This document shows, one piece after another, positions 48,001-60,193 of a DNA stretch of 64,000 nucleotides. The notes beneath the pieces were generated by a model. The model saw nothing but the letters and a program-made list of their open reading frames with translations. It searched no databases and had not been told where the DNA came from. Within the stretch, counting starts at the first letter, position 1. Every line of letters starts with the position of its first letter. A program made the position numbers and the translations under genes. Origin of the DNA: Pratylenchus scribneri (Eukaryota; Nematoda; Chromadorea; Rhabditida; Pratylenchidae); assembly GCA_030063045.1 (NCBI GenBank), contig JAQSEB010000200.1:521983-585982 (forward strand), read 5' to 3'.

Positions 48001-51000
48001 TACAAAAAGCAGTGGAATTGGGGTTGGAAAGGATGCTGGAAAAGAGGAAAAAGGAGGCGGATAATTTTGCAAAAAGTGCGTGGATGGAATTGGGATTTGG
48101 GGGATTAAAAAGGATTTGAGGATTGGCCGATGGAATTGAGTCAACCAAATTGGGTGGCGATGCATTTTATGCATATTCCCAAATGATGAGGCCAAAAAGA
48201 GAGGCATTGGCCATGGGAGAGATGGGCCATGTTCTGCTGGAGGCCACCAAAATGTTAATGAAAAGGTGAATTCAAATGTATGGGAAATGAATGAATGAAT
48301 AAATGAAGGGATTCGAAATTGGCATTGGATGATGAAAATGGAATAGAGGAAGATGGGATGAAGATGGACACAGGCAAATTAGCAAATTTGTTACCCCAAA
48401 TGGACATTGGAAGGTGAAATGCATAAAATGGAATGATCAATCCAATCTTGCCTTACAGTATTCTGGGCAATATTCAACCAATCCTCAATTCCATCACCCA
48501 CCATGGCTCCATTGAGGAATGCCTTCCTCGGGACCAGCCTTGCGACCATACAACCCCATATAGGTGATCCATCCAACAGAATATTATTCCCCTAATATGT
48601 TTAAAAGAACATTCAACGGTTGGTGCAACAATCTTCGATTCCCTCATTATGGCAGTTCATTCACCACCCTCCGTCATTTACTCCCTCCATTGTATGAGGA
48701 TGGAGTGGATTCGCCCCGTTCCAAAGGGATCAACGGAAAGCCATTGCCATCTGCCCGACTGGTTTCAAATGCAATCCATTTGGATGGCCCCGAAGAACAT
48801 GCCAAATTCACGCATATGGTTTAATCGCCCTTCCCATTCTATCAATCCATTCTCATTCATTCATTTTATGTGATGCAATTTGGCCAAATACTCGATCATG
48901 AATTGACCCATTCCCCGGTTGAACGTGGCCCAAACCAGGCTAGTGCCCTCTTCCCACTTTTATCATTATTTTGTTTTAAGCGTCCTTTGAATTGCACCAG
49001 TTGTGATTCGCCGTTGACCCTTTCCGAGAATTGCATGCCTTTGGCCATTCCCGATGGGGATCCATTCTTCCCAAAGCATTAATTCCATCCCCAAAATCCA
49101 TTCAATTGAATATTTCACCACAGATTCATGGAAAATGGCGAACCCCGTTGCCTTCCATTCGTTCGTTCCATCATTGGCCAATTGGTCCATCACAATTAAT
49201 ATTTTAATATTTCAATTTAATTTAATTTTGTGCAGAATCTTGGATATCGAAATCAGCTGAACCAGTTGACCTCATTCATTGATGCCTCCGTCATTTATGG
49301 GTCAACCCATTGTGAAGCAATGCTCCTTCGCACTTTTCAAGGGGGCCGCCTCAATTCCACAAATTTGGGCCGAATAAATCCGTTGGAAATATAAATTAGG
49401 GGAAAAACAATGAAAATCCAAATTCCAGAGAGGCATTGCCCCAAGGGAATCAGGAACAAGATTGTCGGGTATAATCATTCATTTGGGGAATTGGCTTATC
49501 AAATTAATTTTACCAGGGAGAGGTTTGATCCCCAAAAATTGCTTCGAATTTTTTTACTAAATTGTCAGCCAAAATTTCCCTGCTTTGTGGCAGGCGATGA
49601 AAGAAATTCGCATCAGCCGGCATTGACCGCATTGCACAATGTGTTCCTTCGGGAACATAATCGAATTGCAAGACAATTGCAGGTGCGAAAATATTTACTT
49701 GAATTGATGTTCTTTCATTCATTCAGACATTCAATCTGCATTGGGATGACGAGAAAATATTCCAGGAAAGTCGTCGAATTATTGGTGCCATTTTCCAGCA
49801 CATCATTTATAGGCAATATTTCATAATATTTAAACTGGTTTGATTAAAATGTTTCAAATCAACTTTTGGGAATGAAAGATATAGGCACGCTTTTTAAACA
49901 ATTTAAACTAGACTTTCACAAGAACAATAATTTAGACAATACATAAATAACAAATATTTCAGGGTTCTCATGAGATTATCCCCCATTATATTTGGAAATA
50001 ATTTTGCACATTTAATATTCGTGTTTATGTTTGTGCGTGATTCTCTAAAAATTGCAAAATTATAGTAAGACATTGGGATTGGGATAAAAGAATGAAAAGG
50101 GAAATTGGTTTGAAGAGGAGGAGTACGGTATTTCTTGAAATGTATTTTAGAACTTTTCCAAAATGAAGCAAAAAATCAGAATAAAGTAAAAAATACAAAA
50201 ATTAGAATAGAATAAAAATTACAATCCTTTCCGGAATGGACTAAAAAATTACAATTAAAATCTTTCCGGAATGAACATAGAAATTACAATTTACAATCCC
50301 TTTCCGGAAAGAAAAGTGCAATTACAATTCCGGAAAGAAAAGTGCAATTACAATTCCGGAAAGAAAAGTGCAATTACAATTCCGGATAGAAAAGTGCAAT
50401 TACAATTCCGGAAAGAAAAGTGCAATTACAATTCCGGAAAGAAAAGTGCAATTACAATTCCGGAAAGAAAAGTGCAATTACAATTCCGGAAAGAAAAGTG
50501 CAATTATAATTCCGGAAAGAAAAGTGCAATTACAATTCCGGAAAGAAAAGTGCAATTACAATTCCGGAAAGAAAAGTGCAATTACAATTCCGGAAAGAAA
50601 AGTGCAATTACAATTCCGGAAAGAAAAGTGCAATTACAATTCCGGAAAGAAAAGTGCAATTACAATTCCGGAAAGAAAAGTGCAATTACAATTCCGGATA
50701 GAAAAGTGCAATTACAATTCCGGAAAGAAAAGTGCAATTACAATTCCGGAAAGAAAAGTGCAATTACAATTCCGGATAGAAAAGTGCAATTACAATTCCG
50801 GAAAGAAAAGTGCAATTACAATTCCGGAAAGAAAAGTGCAATTATAATTCCGGAAAGAAAAGTGCAATTACAATTCCGGAAAGAAAAGTGCAATTACAAT
50901 TCCGGAAAGAAAAGTGCAATTACAATTCCGGAAAGAAAAGTGCAATTACAATTCCGGAAAGAAAAGTGCAATTACAATTCCGGAAAGAAAAGTGCAATTA

Positions 51001-52708
51001 CAATTTACAATCCCTTTCCGGAATGAATGAATATAACGAAAATCAGAATAATGGAAAAACATAATAAAAATCAACAGCAGAATAGGGCAATATATTCAAA
51101 TTAATAATATAATAATATTCATTCATCCCATTCATTCCTACAGGGAATATTTGCCAAAATTAATTGGCCAAAGAGAGGTGTGTGCCATCATCATATGTAT
51201 CCCTCCATGCACTTTCAAATTCAGTTGGATCGGTCCAATTTGGTCCCACTCAATGCCGGCTATTTTTCTGGCTATGACCCAACCTGTGATGCATCAATTT
51301 CTCATCCTTTTGCCACCGCCGCATTCCGATTTGGCCACACTTTGATTCGACGCTTTTTCCCTCGACTGAGTCCATCAAATTTCCAAAATTTTTCAAATCC
51401 AGTGGATTTGGTTGATAATTTCAATAATATGGAGGCAAAAAAGAACATTAGAAAATAAATAATTATTGAATTTGAAGGCTATTTACGATGAAAATGGTGG
51501 AGGAATTGACACAATTTTGATGGGTCTTGTCGGCTCCAAATCAATGGCCTTTGATCGGCACATCACCGACGCAGTCCGAAATCATCTTTTCGGGGTCAGG
51601 GGCTTAACCCATTCCGGATTCGATTTGATTGCTTTGAACATTTTGCGGGCACGTGACCATGGAGTACAGCCATACAATGCCCTAAGGCAAAACAAAGGGA
51701 ATAATTGGAAAAATTGAATGTTGCTAAAGGGAATTTTGTGGCCTTCCCAGAATTAGGGCATGGGCCGATTTGGCCAACAGCATGGATCAACCAACAATTT
51801 TGGCACTTCAAAATGTTTACGAAAGTCCAGACGATGTTGACCTTTTCCCAGGGCTAATCTCCGAAAAGCCGATACCCGGGGCATTGGTATTAAAATGGGA
51901 AAAAATGCCAAAATATTCCTTGAATGCCAGATGCCCCCAACGATGGCTTGCTTAATTGCTGAACAATTTCAACGTCTTAAAAAATGTGATCGATTCTATT
52001 ACGAAAATGAATTGCCCGAAACGAGATTTAGTCCTGGTTAGGAAAAAAAAGAAATTCTCCCTTTTTTGTATATTTTCTTTAGAACAATTGATTGAAATAA
52101 GGAAAATCAAATTGGGCACACTTCTTTGCCAGGCAATAATCCAAATCCCAATCCAACATTCAATCCAATTCTCATTTTCTTCAGAATGTTCCTTCAATGG
52201 CCAAAATTCAGCCGGATGTTTTCTCCATTCCCGACCAACTTTCGTTCGTATTCCTTCCAATTTTTCCATTCATTTCCCCCAAAAAGGAATTCCCAAATTC
52301 CGTGCGCCGATTTCCCTCGAATGAATTTGGCTCGTTGGATGGAAAGACGTTTGTTTTGGACCAAAATAATAAGCAAATTCCCCCAATTAGCTGTCTGTTT
52401 CATTGCTGGCTCTGAAGTGTCCAGAGGGGCAACAAAATTGAAAAGTCCTTGCGTGAAATGCACTTGCACGGCCGAAGGCCCAAAATGCAAAGTAATTTGG
52501 AATTAATTCATTGATTTCATTTCCATTCATTCATTTTAGGCAATTCGAGTGTTGAATTGTGATAATTTAATAAATAATTTTCTGCTCACTGACATTCAAT
52601 CGGATATGGCATGCATGGTTATTTTGGGGGAATGGAATGGGAGGAATATTTTTTTATTCATTTTTAAAGGTTCAATGTGGACAGCAATTGAAGGAAAGGG
52701 CAAAATAA
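45013..52708 (+). CDS. tandem haem-peroxidase-domain secreted protein, probably decaying
   Basis: Secreted animal-type (An_peroxidase) protein of the nematode cuticle/extracellular peroxidase group, with two peroxidase domains. Signal peptide [14 protein letters not shown] at 45013. Domain 1 exons run 45184 to about 48075; landmarks include [56 protein letters not shown] and [19 protein letters not shown] helical linker (48121-48563) leads to domain 2: [27 protein letters not shown] with the distal His, [34 protein letters not shown] with the proximal His, and [15 protein letters not shown]. The tail, [13 protein letters not shown] then [16 protein letters not shown], ends at 52708. Domain 1 lacks both histidines and has an in-frame TAA at 46837-46839. 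Intron 48819 onward has no AG acceptor. At least seven introns use GC donors. It may be a pseudogene or contain sequence errors. Confidence 0.85.
50290..51020. repeat. 26-bp minisatellite array B (about 27 units), inverted relative to array A
   Basis: Tandem 26-bp units, each with GAAAAGTGCAATTACAA and a TTCCGGAAA-type block, i.e. the reverse complement of array A. Units are highly uniform; a GGATAG variant recurs at 50382, 50694 and 50772 (spacings of 12 and 3 units) and a TTATAAT variant at 50504 and 50842 (13 units), which points to block duplication. The array is bounded on both sides by a longer unit with ACAATTTACAATCCCTTTCC and then by CCGGAATGAA-type flanks, mirroring the right flank of array A. 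It sits inside the 49813-51143 intron of the peroxidase gene. Confidence 0.95.
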
Positions 52709-52912
52709 ATGAATGAATTGAAAATTGTATAAAATTAATATTTTATTTTTATTTGTTTGAAAGAAAAAAATTATAAAAATGTGCAAAAATTTGACAAATT
52801 TGTGGTGGGAAATTGGGCTAGTCGATTAATTAAACAGAATAAATGCGAAAAAATATAAAAATTGGAAATTAAAATACAAAATTAATTAAAAATTAAATTT
52901 TGATGGCATTCA

Positions 52913-54425
52913 TTAATCCTCCAATTCGAGTTCCTCATCACCAAGGAGGCCTTCCCTCTCGTCGGACACAATTTGAGTTGAATTTGAATTAATTCGGGCA
53001 TAATAATAAACTTGGCCAATCATAACTGTGTCGAAAAAGCAACATCCAAGGGAGCCGGCCAACCAAGGCAAATGGCGGAGAAGATAGACCCAACCGGTGG
53101 ATTCGAGCAGAACAGAGAGACTGAAAATGAAATGGACAAATTAAATGGGCGAATAAATTTTGTTTAAATATCCCAAAAATTTATTATTGAATTTTTTATA
53201 TTTTTTGGCGGATTAACTGACCCATAAGTGAGATTGGCCACAACAATTATATAAAACATGGCCAGTGACAATCCTTCACAAGATTTTCGGTAATAATTGC
53301 GCAAAAGTTGTGGAATTCGACCAGCAAAATAGCAAAATGCGGCAATCGTCCCAATGGCATAGCCAAGCTGAAAATTTGAAAATTATTTGAATTTGAACAT
53401 TGAATAATATTATTAATTGTCCATCACATTTAGATATTTTTTAATTAGAAGTTATTATTAAATTGAAATTGAAATTAATTAATTTGGTATATTCTATTTT
53501 CTATCCCCACCCCACATTGCCATTGCCCATTCATATTTATCCCAAAACTGACCACATCAGTGTAACTTTCGAAAATTGGCGGAAATTTAAGTGAATCAGT
53601 TCCATTTTGGGATTGTAAAATGGTCAAACTGAAATTGAGAATAAATTAAAATTCAATTTTGATGATTTTGAATGGAATACCTTCTCCCTGCAGGAATTGT
53701 TGATGTTTGAATGGTTGAATCATCGGATGTGAATGCAGAAAACCCAATGAATCCGAACAAGAAGACTGGGACGACAATTGAAGAACCGGCCAAAATATTT
53801 TCTGCAAAAATTTAAAATAATTATTATTTAAATATGGAATTATTACGTCTTCCTGTGATTGAATAAATTCGAGTGTAATAAATGAATTGGCTGACCAATA
53901 CGGCGTCCTGCAGAATATAATAGACGCCAATCCATTCTAAAAAAAAAACAATTTTATTAAATTTTAATTAAAATTACGTTGAAGTGGTTGTTGATGAGTG
54001 AGAAATGCGCCAACCAAATTGCAAGTATCGCCGATTAGCCTATTAAATTAATCGATTTTTAGCAATCTATTAAAATTTACCAGAACATGAGGAAGAATAT
54101 GGACAGTCCTTCGCATCTTTTTTGTTTGTAATTCTCGTAGAGTTGAGGCAAAAGTGGAATAAGCCAAAGAATGAGCGAGACCAGTCCAATTGCAAATCCC
54201 ATTGCCTTGGTTGGTGTGTCCACACAATCCCCGAAAATCTTAAAATAAATTGTAATTATTTCGTTTAATTAAATTTTTGGAAACATTTAATATCCATTGT
54301 GTTCCGTTCGGACAAAATGTGCCATTCCCGTATTGATTTGGAGCAGGCAAATGTACATTCCGGACCATCGCAACAATCTTTTGAGCTTTTTCTACACTCA
54401 AAAGTGGCCAATATCGGTGAATCAT
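52913..54425 (-). CDS. laat-1: lysosomal cationic amino acid transporter, PQ-loop family (SLC66A1/LAAT-1)
   Basis: Exports lysine and arginine from lysosomes. The start at 54425 gives MIHRYWPLLSVEKAQKIV, then NGTFCPNGTQWI. First PQ-loop: AIGLVSLILWLIPLLPQLYENYKQKRCEGLSIFF, split by introns (region 54060-54240); second PQ-loop: GYAIGTIAAFCYFAGRIPQLLRNYYRKSCEGLSLAMF (53220-53370). The last exon reads LSVLLESTGWVYLLRHLPWLAGSLGCCFFDTVMIGQVYYY and ends with an acidic, dileucine-like tail (DEREGLLGDEELELED) that suits lysosomal sorting. The two PQ motifs, seven predicted helices and YLLRHLPWLAGSLG block are diagnostic. Confidence 0.92.
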
Positions 54426-54810
54426 TTGAAAAATATGCTCATTTCATTGCATTTGCTCCTTGAAATAAATATAAAATTTTATTTTATTTTTTTATAATTT
54501 TTTGTTCTTTAACTGTCTGGTCTATACTCTTTCACCCAAATTGATCATTAAATCCCAAATTGAGCATTTCGCCAAAAAATATTCAAAATTGATATTGATT
54601 CTTCAATTACCGTATACAAATAAGTATTTAGAATTCTCTCAATCAAAACATTTTCTTATCAACAATAAACATTCATTAGTTGGATGGGCTTTCTTATCAA
54701 CATTGTATTCCACATTATTATTTGATTATTTGCTCATTTAGTCTCAGAATTATTCGATACTAACCAGAAAAAAAAACAATTATAAATTAAAATCTTAAAC
54801 AAAATCCAAA
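54426..54810. other. divergent promoter spacer
   Basis: AT-rich sequence between laat-1 (minus) and a MARVEL gene (plus). I see no coding or RNA feature. Confidence 0.45.
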
Positions 54811-55443
54811 ATGCAATTTAATGTCGAACGGTTCAGAAATTTCCCCGAATTATTCAAATTTACTTCTCTGGTAAGACTTATGGTACCATAAAATCAAATT
54901 GTGGTCCTCCTCCCACAGATTACAACAATTCTTTTAATGTTATCTCTGGCCACCGCAAATGAACAGCCTCCGGGAACAAGTTTGGAATTGAATAAGGGAA
55001 TTTTGTTATGTAAAGTAAATGCATTTAATAGCTTTTGTTTGGATAACGGCCATTTTGGCAATCATAATTGAATCACTTTTCATCATGGCCATTGGACTTG
55101 AATTGGAACATTCACTTTTTCCTCCTCATACTTTCGTAAATTGGGCCCTTGCTGAATGCATTTTCTCCGCTCTTTTTTCCATAAACTTTTTCATCTCCGT
55201 TTGGCTTTGCATCAATGCCAAAAATTTTAGTGACAGTCGAACGGCATATTCGCTGGCAGCGGTTATTATTTAAATTATACAAACGGACTATTTTTGTGAA
55301 TTCAGACTTTTTGTTTGGCCAATTTTGTACAGCATACGATGAATATTATTTTACAAATTCGTTTATGGATTCATGACCAAAGAAAGGCAATGCATGTGAT
55401 TGACCCCCAGGGCATTGGAAATCCCTCTTACGGTGGCCCATAA
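54811..55443 (+). CDS. MARVEL-domain tetraspan membrane protein
   Basis: Exons 54811-54870, 54919-54979, 55032-55261 and 55306-55443 give 162 residues with four membrane helices: FKFTSLITTILLMLSLATA, FVWITAILAIIIESLFIMAIGL, ALAECIFSALFSINFFISVWLC and AVTFCLANFVQHTMNIILQIRLW. The pattern suits the MARVEL/CKLF-type proteins of membrane apposition and vesicle trafficking. Intron 2 (54980-55031, 52 nt) is needed to link the frames; without it the frame is broken. The C-terminus ends QGIGNPSYGGP. A second MARVEL-like gene lies at 60519. Family assignment rests on topology. Confidence 0.65.
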
Positions 55444-55537
55444 AAATAGAGGAGAAAATGACATTTTTATTTGATATTCATTTAATTTAATTAATTCGAC
55501 GTAAATTAATAATAAAACAATCAAAAATAAAATAATT

Positions 55538-56522
55538 TTATAAATTAATTGATTCATTTTGGCCTTCATCATCATTTCCCTTTAATTCAATTCCTTTTCT
55601 TTTTAGAATAACTTCCAAAAATGCTTTTTCCCAATTTTGATCCTGCGAAAAACGAACAATAATTTCGAATACTTGGTTGATTGTGAGGACCTAAAATTGA
55701 TTAAAATATTAAATCTAATTTATTTTATTATTTTACTTTTCTGCCACTCAATCGAAAGAATGCATCAATTGGGAGCCGGGCATGGCCAAATCCATTTGTT
55801 TTCGCCTTCTCCAAACAAATTCCCTTATGATGATTATGGTCAAGCAATCCACCAATTATGTACACTAAAATTAACCACAAATTAAATGAATTAATTAATA
55901 TATTTTTTACCTTTATTTTCGTCCAATTTCTCCAAAATATTTTCGGAATCAGCCGTCAAATAGCAGATTTCTTCTGCATTCCACAATTCCTTCAATGATT
56001 CTGTTTTGATGTTCGCATCCCAATGACTGTAGCTGGGAATGGAATTAAAAATCTGCCAAAAAATATGATTATAATAAATTAATTATATAATTCACTTCTT
56101 TTGCCTTTCCATCAAAATTGACAATATAAAATTGAAGTGGATTTGTGGCCCTTCGATTTGCTGAATAAGAATAGGCCAATTGGGAAATTGTCTTCTTCAC
56201 TGTTTTCTCATCCATCAACTTTAATTAATAATTAATTAATTTTATTTAATTAAATTTTAATTAATTTTACCTTATCAAATGCCATATCAATTGCCACTCT
56301 AATTTGACATTTTGATTCGCTCATTAAATTTAATTGAATTTTTGTTCGATTTCCTCCATTTTTCTGCTTTTTTTCTTTTCGCTTTTCCCTTTCCAATTTT
56401 CTTCTTTCTTTTCGATTTTTCAACAATTTTTCTCTTCTTTTTTGCTTCTTAATTTGATTTTTTGACACTGTTGGCTGACTTTTTGCATCATTTTCATTAA
56501 TTTGTTCATCATTATTTTCCAT
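55538..56522 (-). CDS. tRNA (guanine-9-N1)-methyltransferase TRMT10A-type
   Basis: SPOUT-fold enzyme methylating N1 of G9 in cytosolic tRNAs with S-adenosylmethionine. Exons 56271-56522, 56096-56218, 55911-56052, 55737-55864 and 55538-55690 join to 266 codons. The N-terminus is the usual long basic helix ([20 protein letters not shown]). The catalytic domain shows [49 protein letters not shown] and [21 protein letters not shown], then [27 protein letters not shown]. The catalytic Asp in GGLLD is present; the usual GGLVDRN Arg is His here. It is next to tRNase Z on the same strand, and both act on tRNA. Confidence 0.93.
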
Positions 56523-56677
56523 CTTAAATAAAAATTGTATGAATTATATTTAACAATTATTAAAATATTATTAATAAATAAAATTAATAATTATATAAAG
56601 AATTTATGTTCAACCAAAACAAACAATTTATTGAAAATGAAAACAACAACAAAAAAGAAACAAAAACAAATAAAAAA

Positions 56678-59600
56678 TTAATTTTCTACCATTTTTCTCC
56701 TTTCATTTTCATTCATTTCATTTTCTTCTTTTTTCTTTTTATTCTCATCAAAAATTCGATTCAGCTTTTTTCTGCTAATTTCCTGCAATTCATCAATGTA
56801 TAAACTTTGATAAACGGGCAAAAGTTTATGGAAAAGTGGAAGCAATTTGAATGGGACGACCATATTATCTTTTGCACAGGAAAAATTGCCGGCTTCAATT
56901 AAATATTCCGGCAATGGTGGAACTTGAGAATATCTAAAAAAATAATTAATTTATATTAAATTAAAATAATTTATTTAACCTCATACTAAAATGAGTTAAA
57001 ATAACATTTTTTGCTCGCATTTTATTGGCCGAATCGAATGCTTGTCTCATTGTGCTGTGTCTTTTTTTGTTTGCATCAATCTAAATCCATAAAGTATTGA
57101 AAATTGAATAAATATTCGATTTATAAAATTTGAAAAACTGGTTTCAAAAAATGAAATTTTGAGTTTATATAGGTAAAACTTTTTTCCCTTTGATTTTTGG
57201 ATTTTTGGCCAGAAGAAAGTTCACTCCGCAAGAATGAGGGCTTTCCAAAAATATATGGTTTGTTGGGTAAATTCTCAAAACCCTGGGCCCTAGAAACCAG
57301 CAAATGGGGCCAAGTCGGTGATTTTGGATCTTTTAGCCGACTCGGTAAGAAGGGGGAATTTGGGTGAGGGGGTCAGCGGCTCGAATCCCATCAAAGTCCA
57401 AAATTTTTTAGCTGAGCAAAAATGAGGGAAGGAGTTTTTTGGGGGTTTAAAACCACTTTTTATGGTATTTGAAATAAAAATAAACCTCCATTCCATCTTC
57501 TAATGTGCATTCATGAATCAATAAATCTGCGTCTTTTCCCCACCATTCCAAATTTTCGCTTGGCTGAGTATCACCGGAAAATACAATTTTACGGTTATCC
57601 AATTCTGTGTGGAATGAAAATCCACATGACCATTTTTTGTGAATAACTTGAATTGCACGAATTTGGCCTAAATTAATTTAATTTTTAAATAAATTTATTA
57701 AATTAAAATTAAACAAACGAATATTCCATTCATCCAATGCAAAAATGCCACCTTTCATTTTCTTTAAATTAAAATATTTAAAATAAATATTTTTAATAAA
57801 AAACCTCTTCCAAATTTGCATAACCCCTTTTTTGTTCAATTAATTTTTCATCCGAATTTTGGGTAATTAATTTAATCCAATTCATGAAGAAAATATATGG
57901 CCGTAGGTCGGCGAATTCTCTGCTGAATTTATCGCACAAATTGATGAAATGTGAATTGCAAACCACAATTAACTGTTTATAGTGGAGTTCTAAATTAAAA
58001 TTAATTAATATTAAAAAATTATATTAATTTATTTTACCCAATTTTTCGAATGCTTCTTTTCGTTTTTGGAGGATTTTGAAGAATCCCAAAAAATGGTCAA
58101 CGTGATGATGGGTTATGAAAATTGCATTCAATTTTGTTAATTCTTTTTCGGTTTCTTCCGGCCCAAAAAGTGCTTTCATTTGTCCGTAAGTTCCTTCGCC
58201 GCAATCAATCAAAAAATTGGATTTTTCATTGGTTTGAAGCAAATTGGCCGAAACATTTCGATAAATATTTGGCACGGCCGATCCGGTGCCGAGGAAAGTA
58301 ACAATTGGATATTCATTTCCCTCCTCTCCTCCTCCTTCATTTAATAAATCAAATGATGCTAAAAATCAAATATGTTAAATATTAAATAATTTAATTTTAA
58401 CCTTCTTTGAATTCTTTAATTTTTCTGTCCAATTCTTCCGGCAATTCTTCCATCTTTTTTGCCAATATTTTTTCGCCGGGAATAAATTCCATTTTTATTT
58501 GGTCCATCGAATTTATATTTTTATTCAGCAATCCTCGCAATGAAAATCGACGGCCCTGTCCCGGATAAATAATTGGCCCAACAATTCCATCACTTGGAAT
58601 ATTCACATCAAATTCTTCATCATCCTAAAATTAATTTAAATTAATTAATTTAATATAAAAAAAACCTGTGTAATTTCTTTTCCCTCATCAAATTTTTGGC
58701 CAGAATATAGTTCGGGGAATCCTTGAGGGAATATTTGCCTTAATAAATTTTGGGCATTTTGAATTCTATCCGTCACTGGCATTGATTTTCCCATTCCATT
58801 CAGCACCAAATGAGTGCATTTTGGGCCAAATAGTCGTAACCATTCATTGTATTTGTCCAATTCAAATATTTTATCCGGCCCAAAATGAACAATGTAATTC
58901 ATTTGTTTGAGCCGATTTTCGCCATAATAATCCTTTGAAAATATTTTTGAGTTAAAATTAATTTAAAATAAATACAAACATTCAATATTGGATTGTCAAA
59001 AATTGATTCTAAATTTTCTTCAGTTTGAATGTCCACAATGAGAAGATTTGGAAATTCATGGTCAGTTTTGGCCCGATCAATTATATCATCCGGCCTAATC
59101 ACCCGACCATCATCCAATGTCACTGTTTCTCCTTGCTTTAGCCTTTCGATCACCGAAGTACGAGGCAATTTGAGCTGAAAAATAAATATTTAATTTTATT
59201 AATTTGAAATTATTTCATTTATTCATCTCTAAAATAATTTTCCCAGTTTTTACCTGAATCAATTTAAGCGGGTCAATGTGTGGTGGACGCTTCTAAAAAT
59301 TGAAATAATTTCCTTCAATGATTAAATTTAAAGCTTAACCTTCAATTCAATTAAATAAGCAACATTTGTTATTGATTCAGAGCATTTTGAATTATTATTT
59401 TGGGTATATTGTTTATCCAATTTATTTGAAATTTGCAAATAATCAACATAAATTGCCGAATCCTCATAATGGTCGCATTTATTGTCGAATTCTTTTATAT
59501 TAACTGGAAATTTTCCATATTCATCTGAAGCTGACCTGAATTTTAATTTAATAATTTTATTAGAAATTTTGTATTACTTCAAATATTGCATAAAATGGCA

Positions 59601-60193
59601 AATTTTTGGTGGTCCATGAATTCTAAAATCCTCGTCTGAAATTTCATCCTTTCCCATAATTAGTCCAAAAAGTCCGCTCACATTCTCCCAAATATCTGAA
59701 ATTTAGGACTAATTAAAAATTAATTTTATAAATTAAAACCTCTGGTAATGAAAACATCTTGTAATTGGTTAGGACGGACCCGCATTGCTGGAATGAATCT
59801 TGACAATCCTTCCGGACAATTGAATAAATATGCTTTTAATTCAGTACGCAAAATCAATGCTGGGGCCAAATATGAAGTGCCATTACTGAATACCTAAATA
59901 ATAAATAATTTTAACCTGGATTAATTAAAGAAATACCTCAATTGTAATTGTCGATGGGATTGAAAGGGGAAATTTTTTCCTTTTTGGCATTTTAAGTGCA
60001 GCAATATCTTAATTAAATTTTTAATTTTAATAAATCTAATTATAATTAATTTTACCTTTAAAAAATCTGAATGTAGTAAACGTTGCTTTTGCTTGCTTGA
60101 GTAATTCGAATAGCATAAAATAAATATGCCGAAATTGGCTTTTTCCTTTCTAAATTTATACCATTTATTTTTTATTTTATTGGGATGATGCAA
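56678..60193 (-). CDS. hoe-1: tRNase Z, long form (ELAC2/HOE-1)
   Basis: Endonuclease that trims tRNA 3' trailers in nucleus and mitochondria. The N-terminal half (60193 down to about 58900) contains YLFNCPEGLSRFIPAMRV and QDVFITR, the degenerate half-domain. The C-terminal half has the metal-binding motif ITHHHVDHFLG (HxHxDH), NEKSNFLIDCGEGTYGQMKALFG, IVFSGDTQPSENLEWWGKDADLLIHECTLEDGMEV, STMRQAFDSANKMRAKNVILTHFSMRYSQVP. A basic/acidic coiled tail follows. About 14 exons; one intron (about 57081-57485) is exceptionally long for this gene. The start at 60193 is the first ATG of the first exon and gives MHHPNKIKNKWYKFRKEK, possibly a mitochondrial presequence. Confidence 0.92.

Noticed and set aside
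50271..51064. Plus-strand ORFs with the same repeated peptide
   Set aside because: Same minisatellite in inverse orientation, lying inside an intron of the peroxidase gene.
55019..55273. Independent start for the MARVEL gene at 55019, or a 17-22 nt intron
   Set aside because: An in-frame stop precedes that ATG, and a 52-nt GT-AG intron (54980-55031) joins the upstream exons in frame with a typical length.
57330..57420. Functional tRNA gene
   Set aside because: A- and B-box-like words are present but the acceptor and T arms do not pair.
57290..57496. ORF with GFEPLTPSPKFPLL
   Set aside because: Lies in an intron of tRNase Z and overlaps a probable repeat; not supported by splice context.
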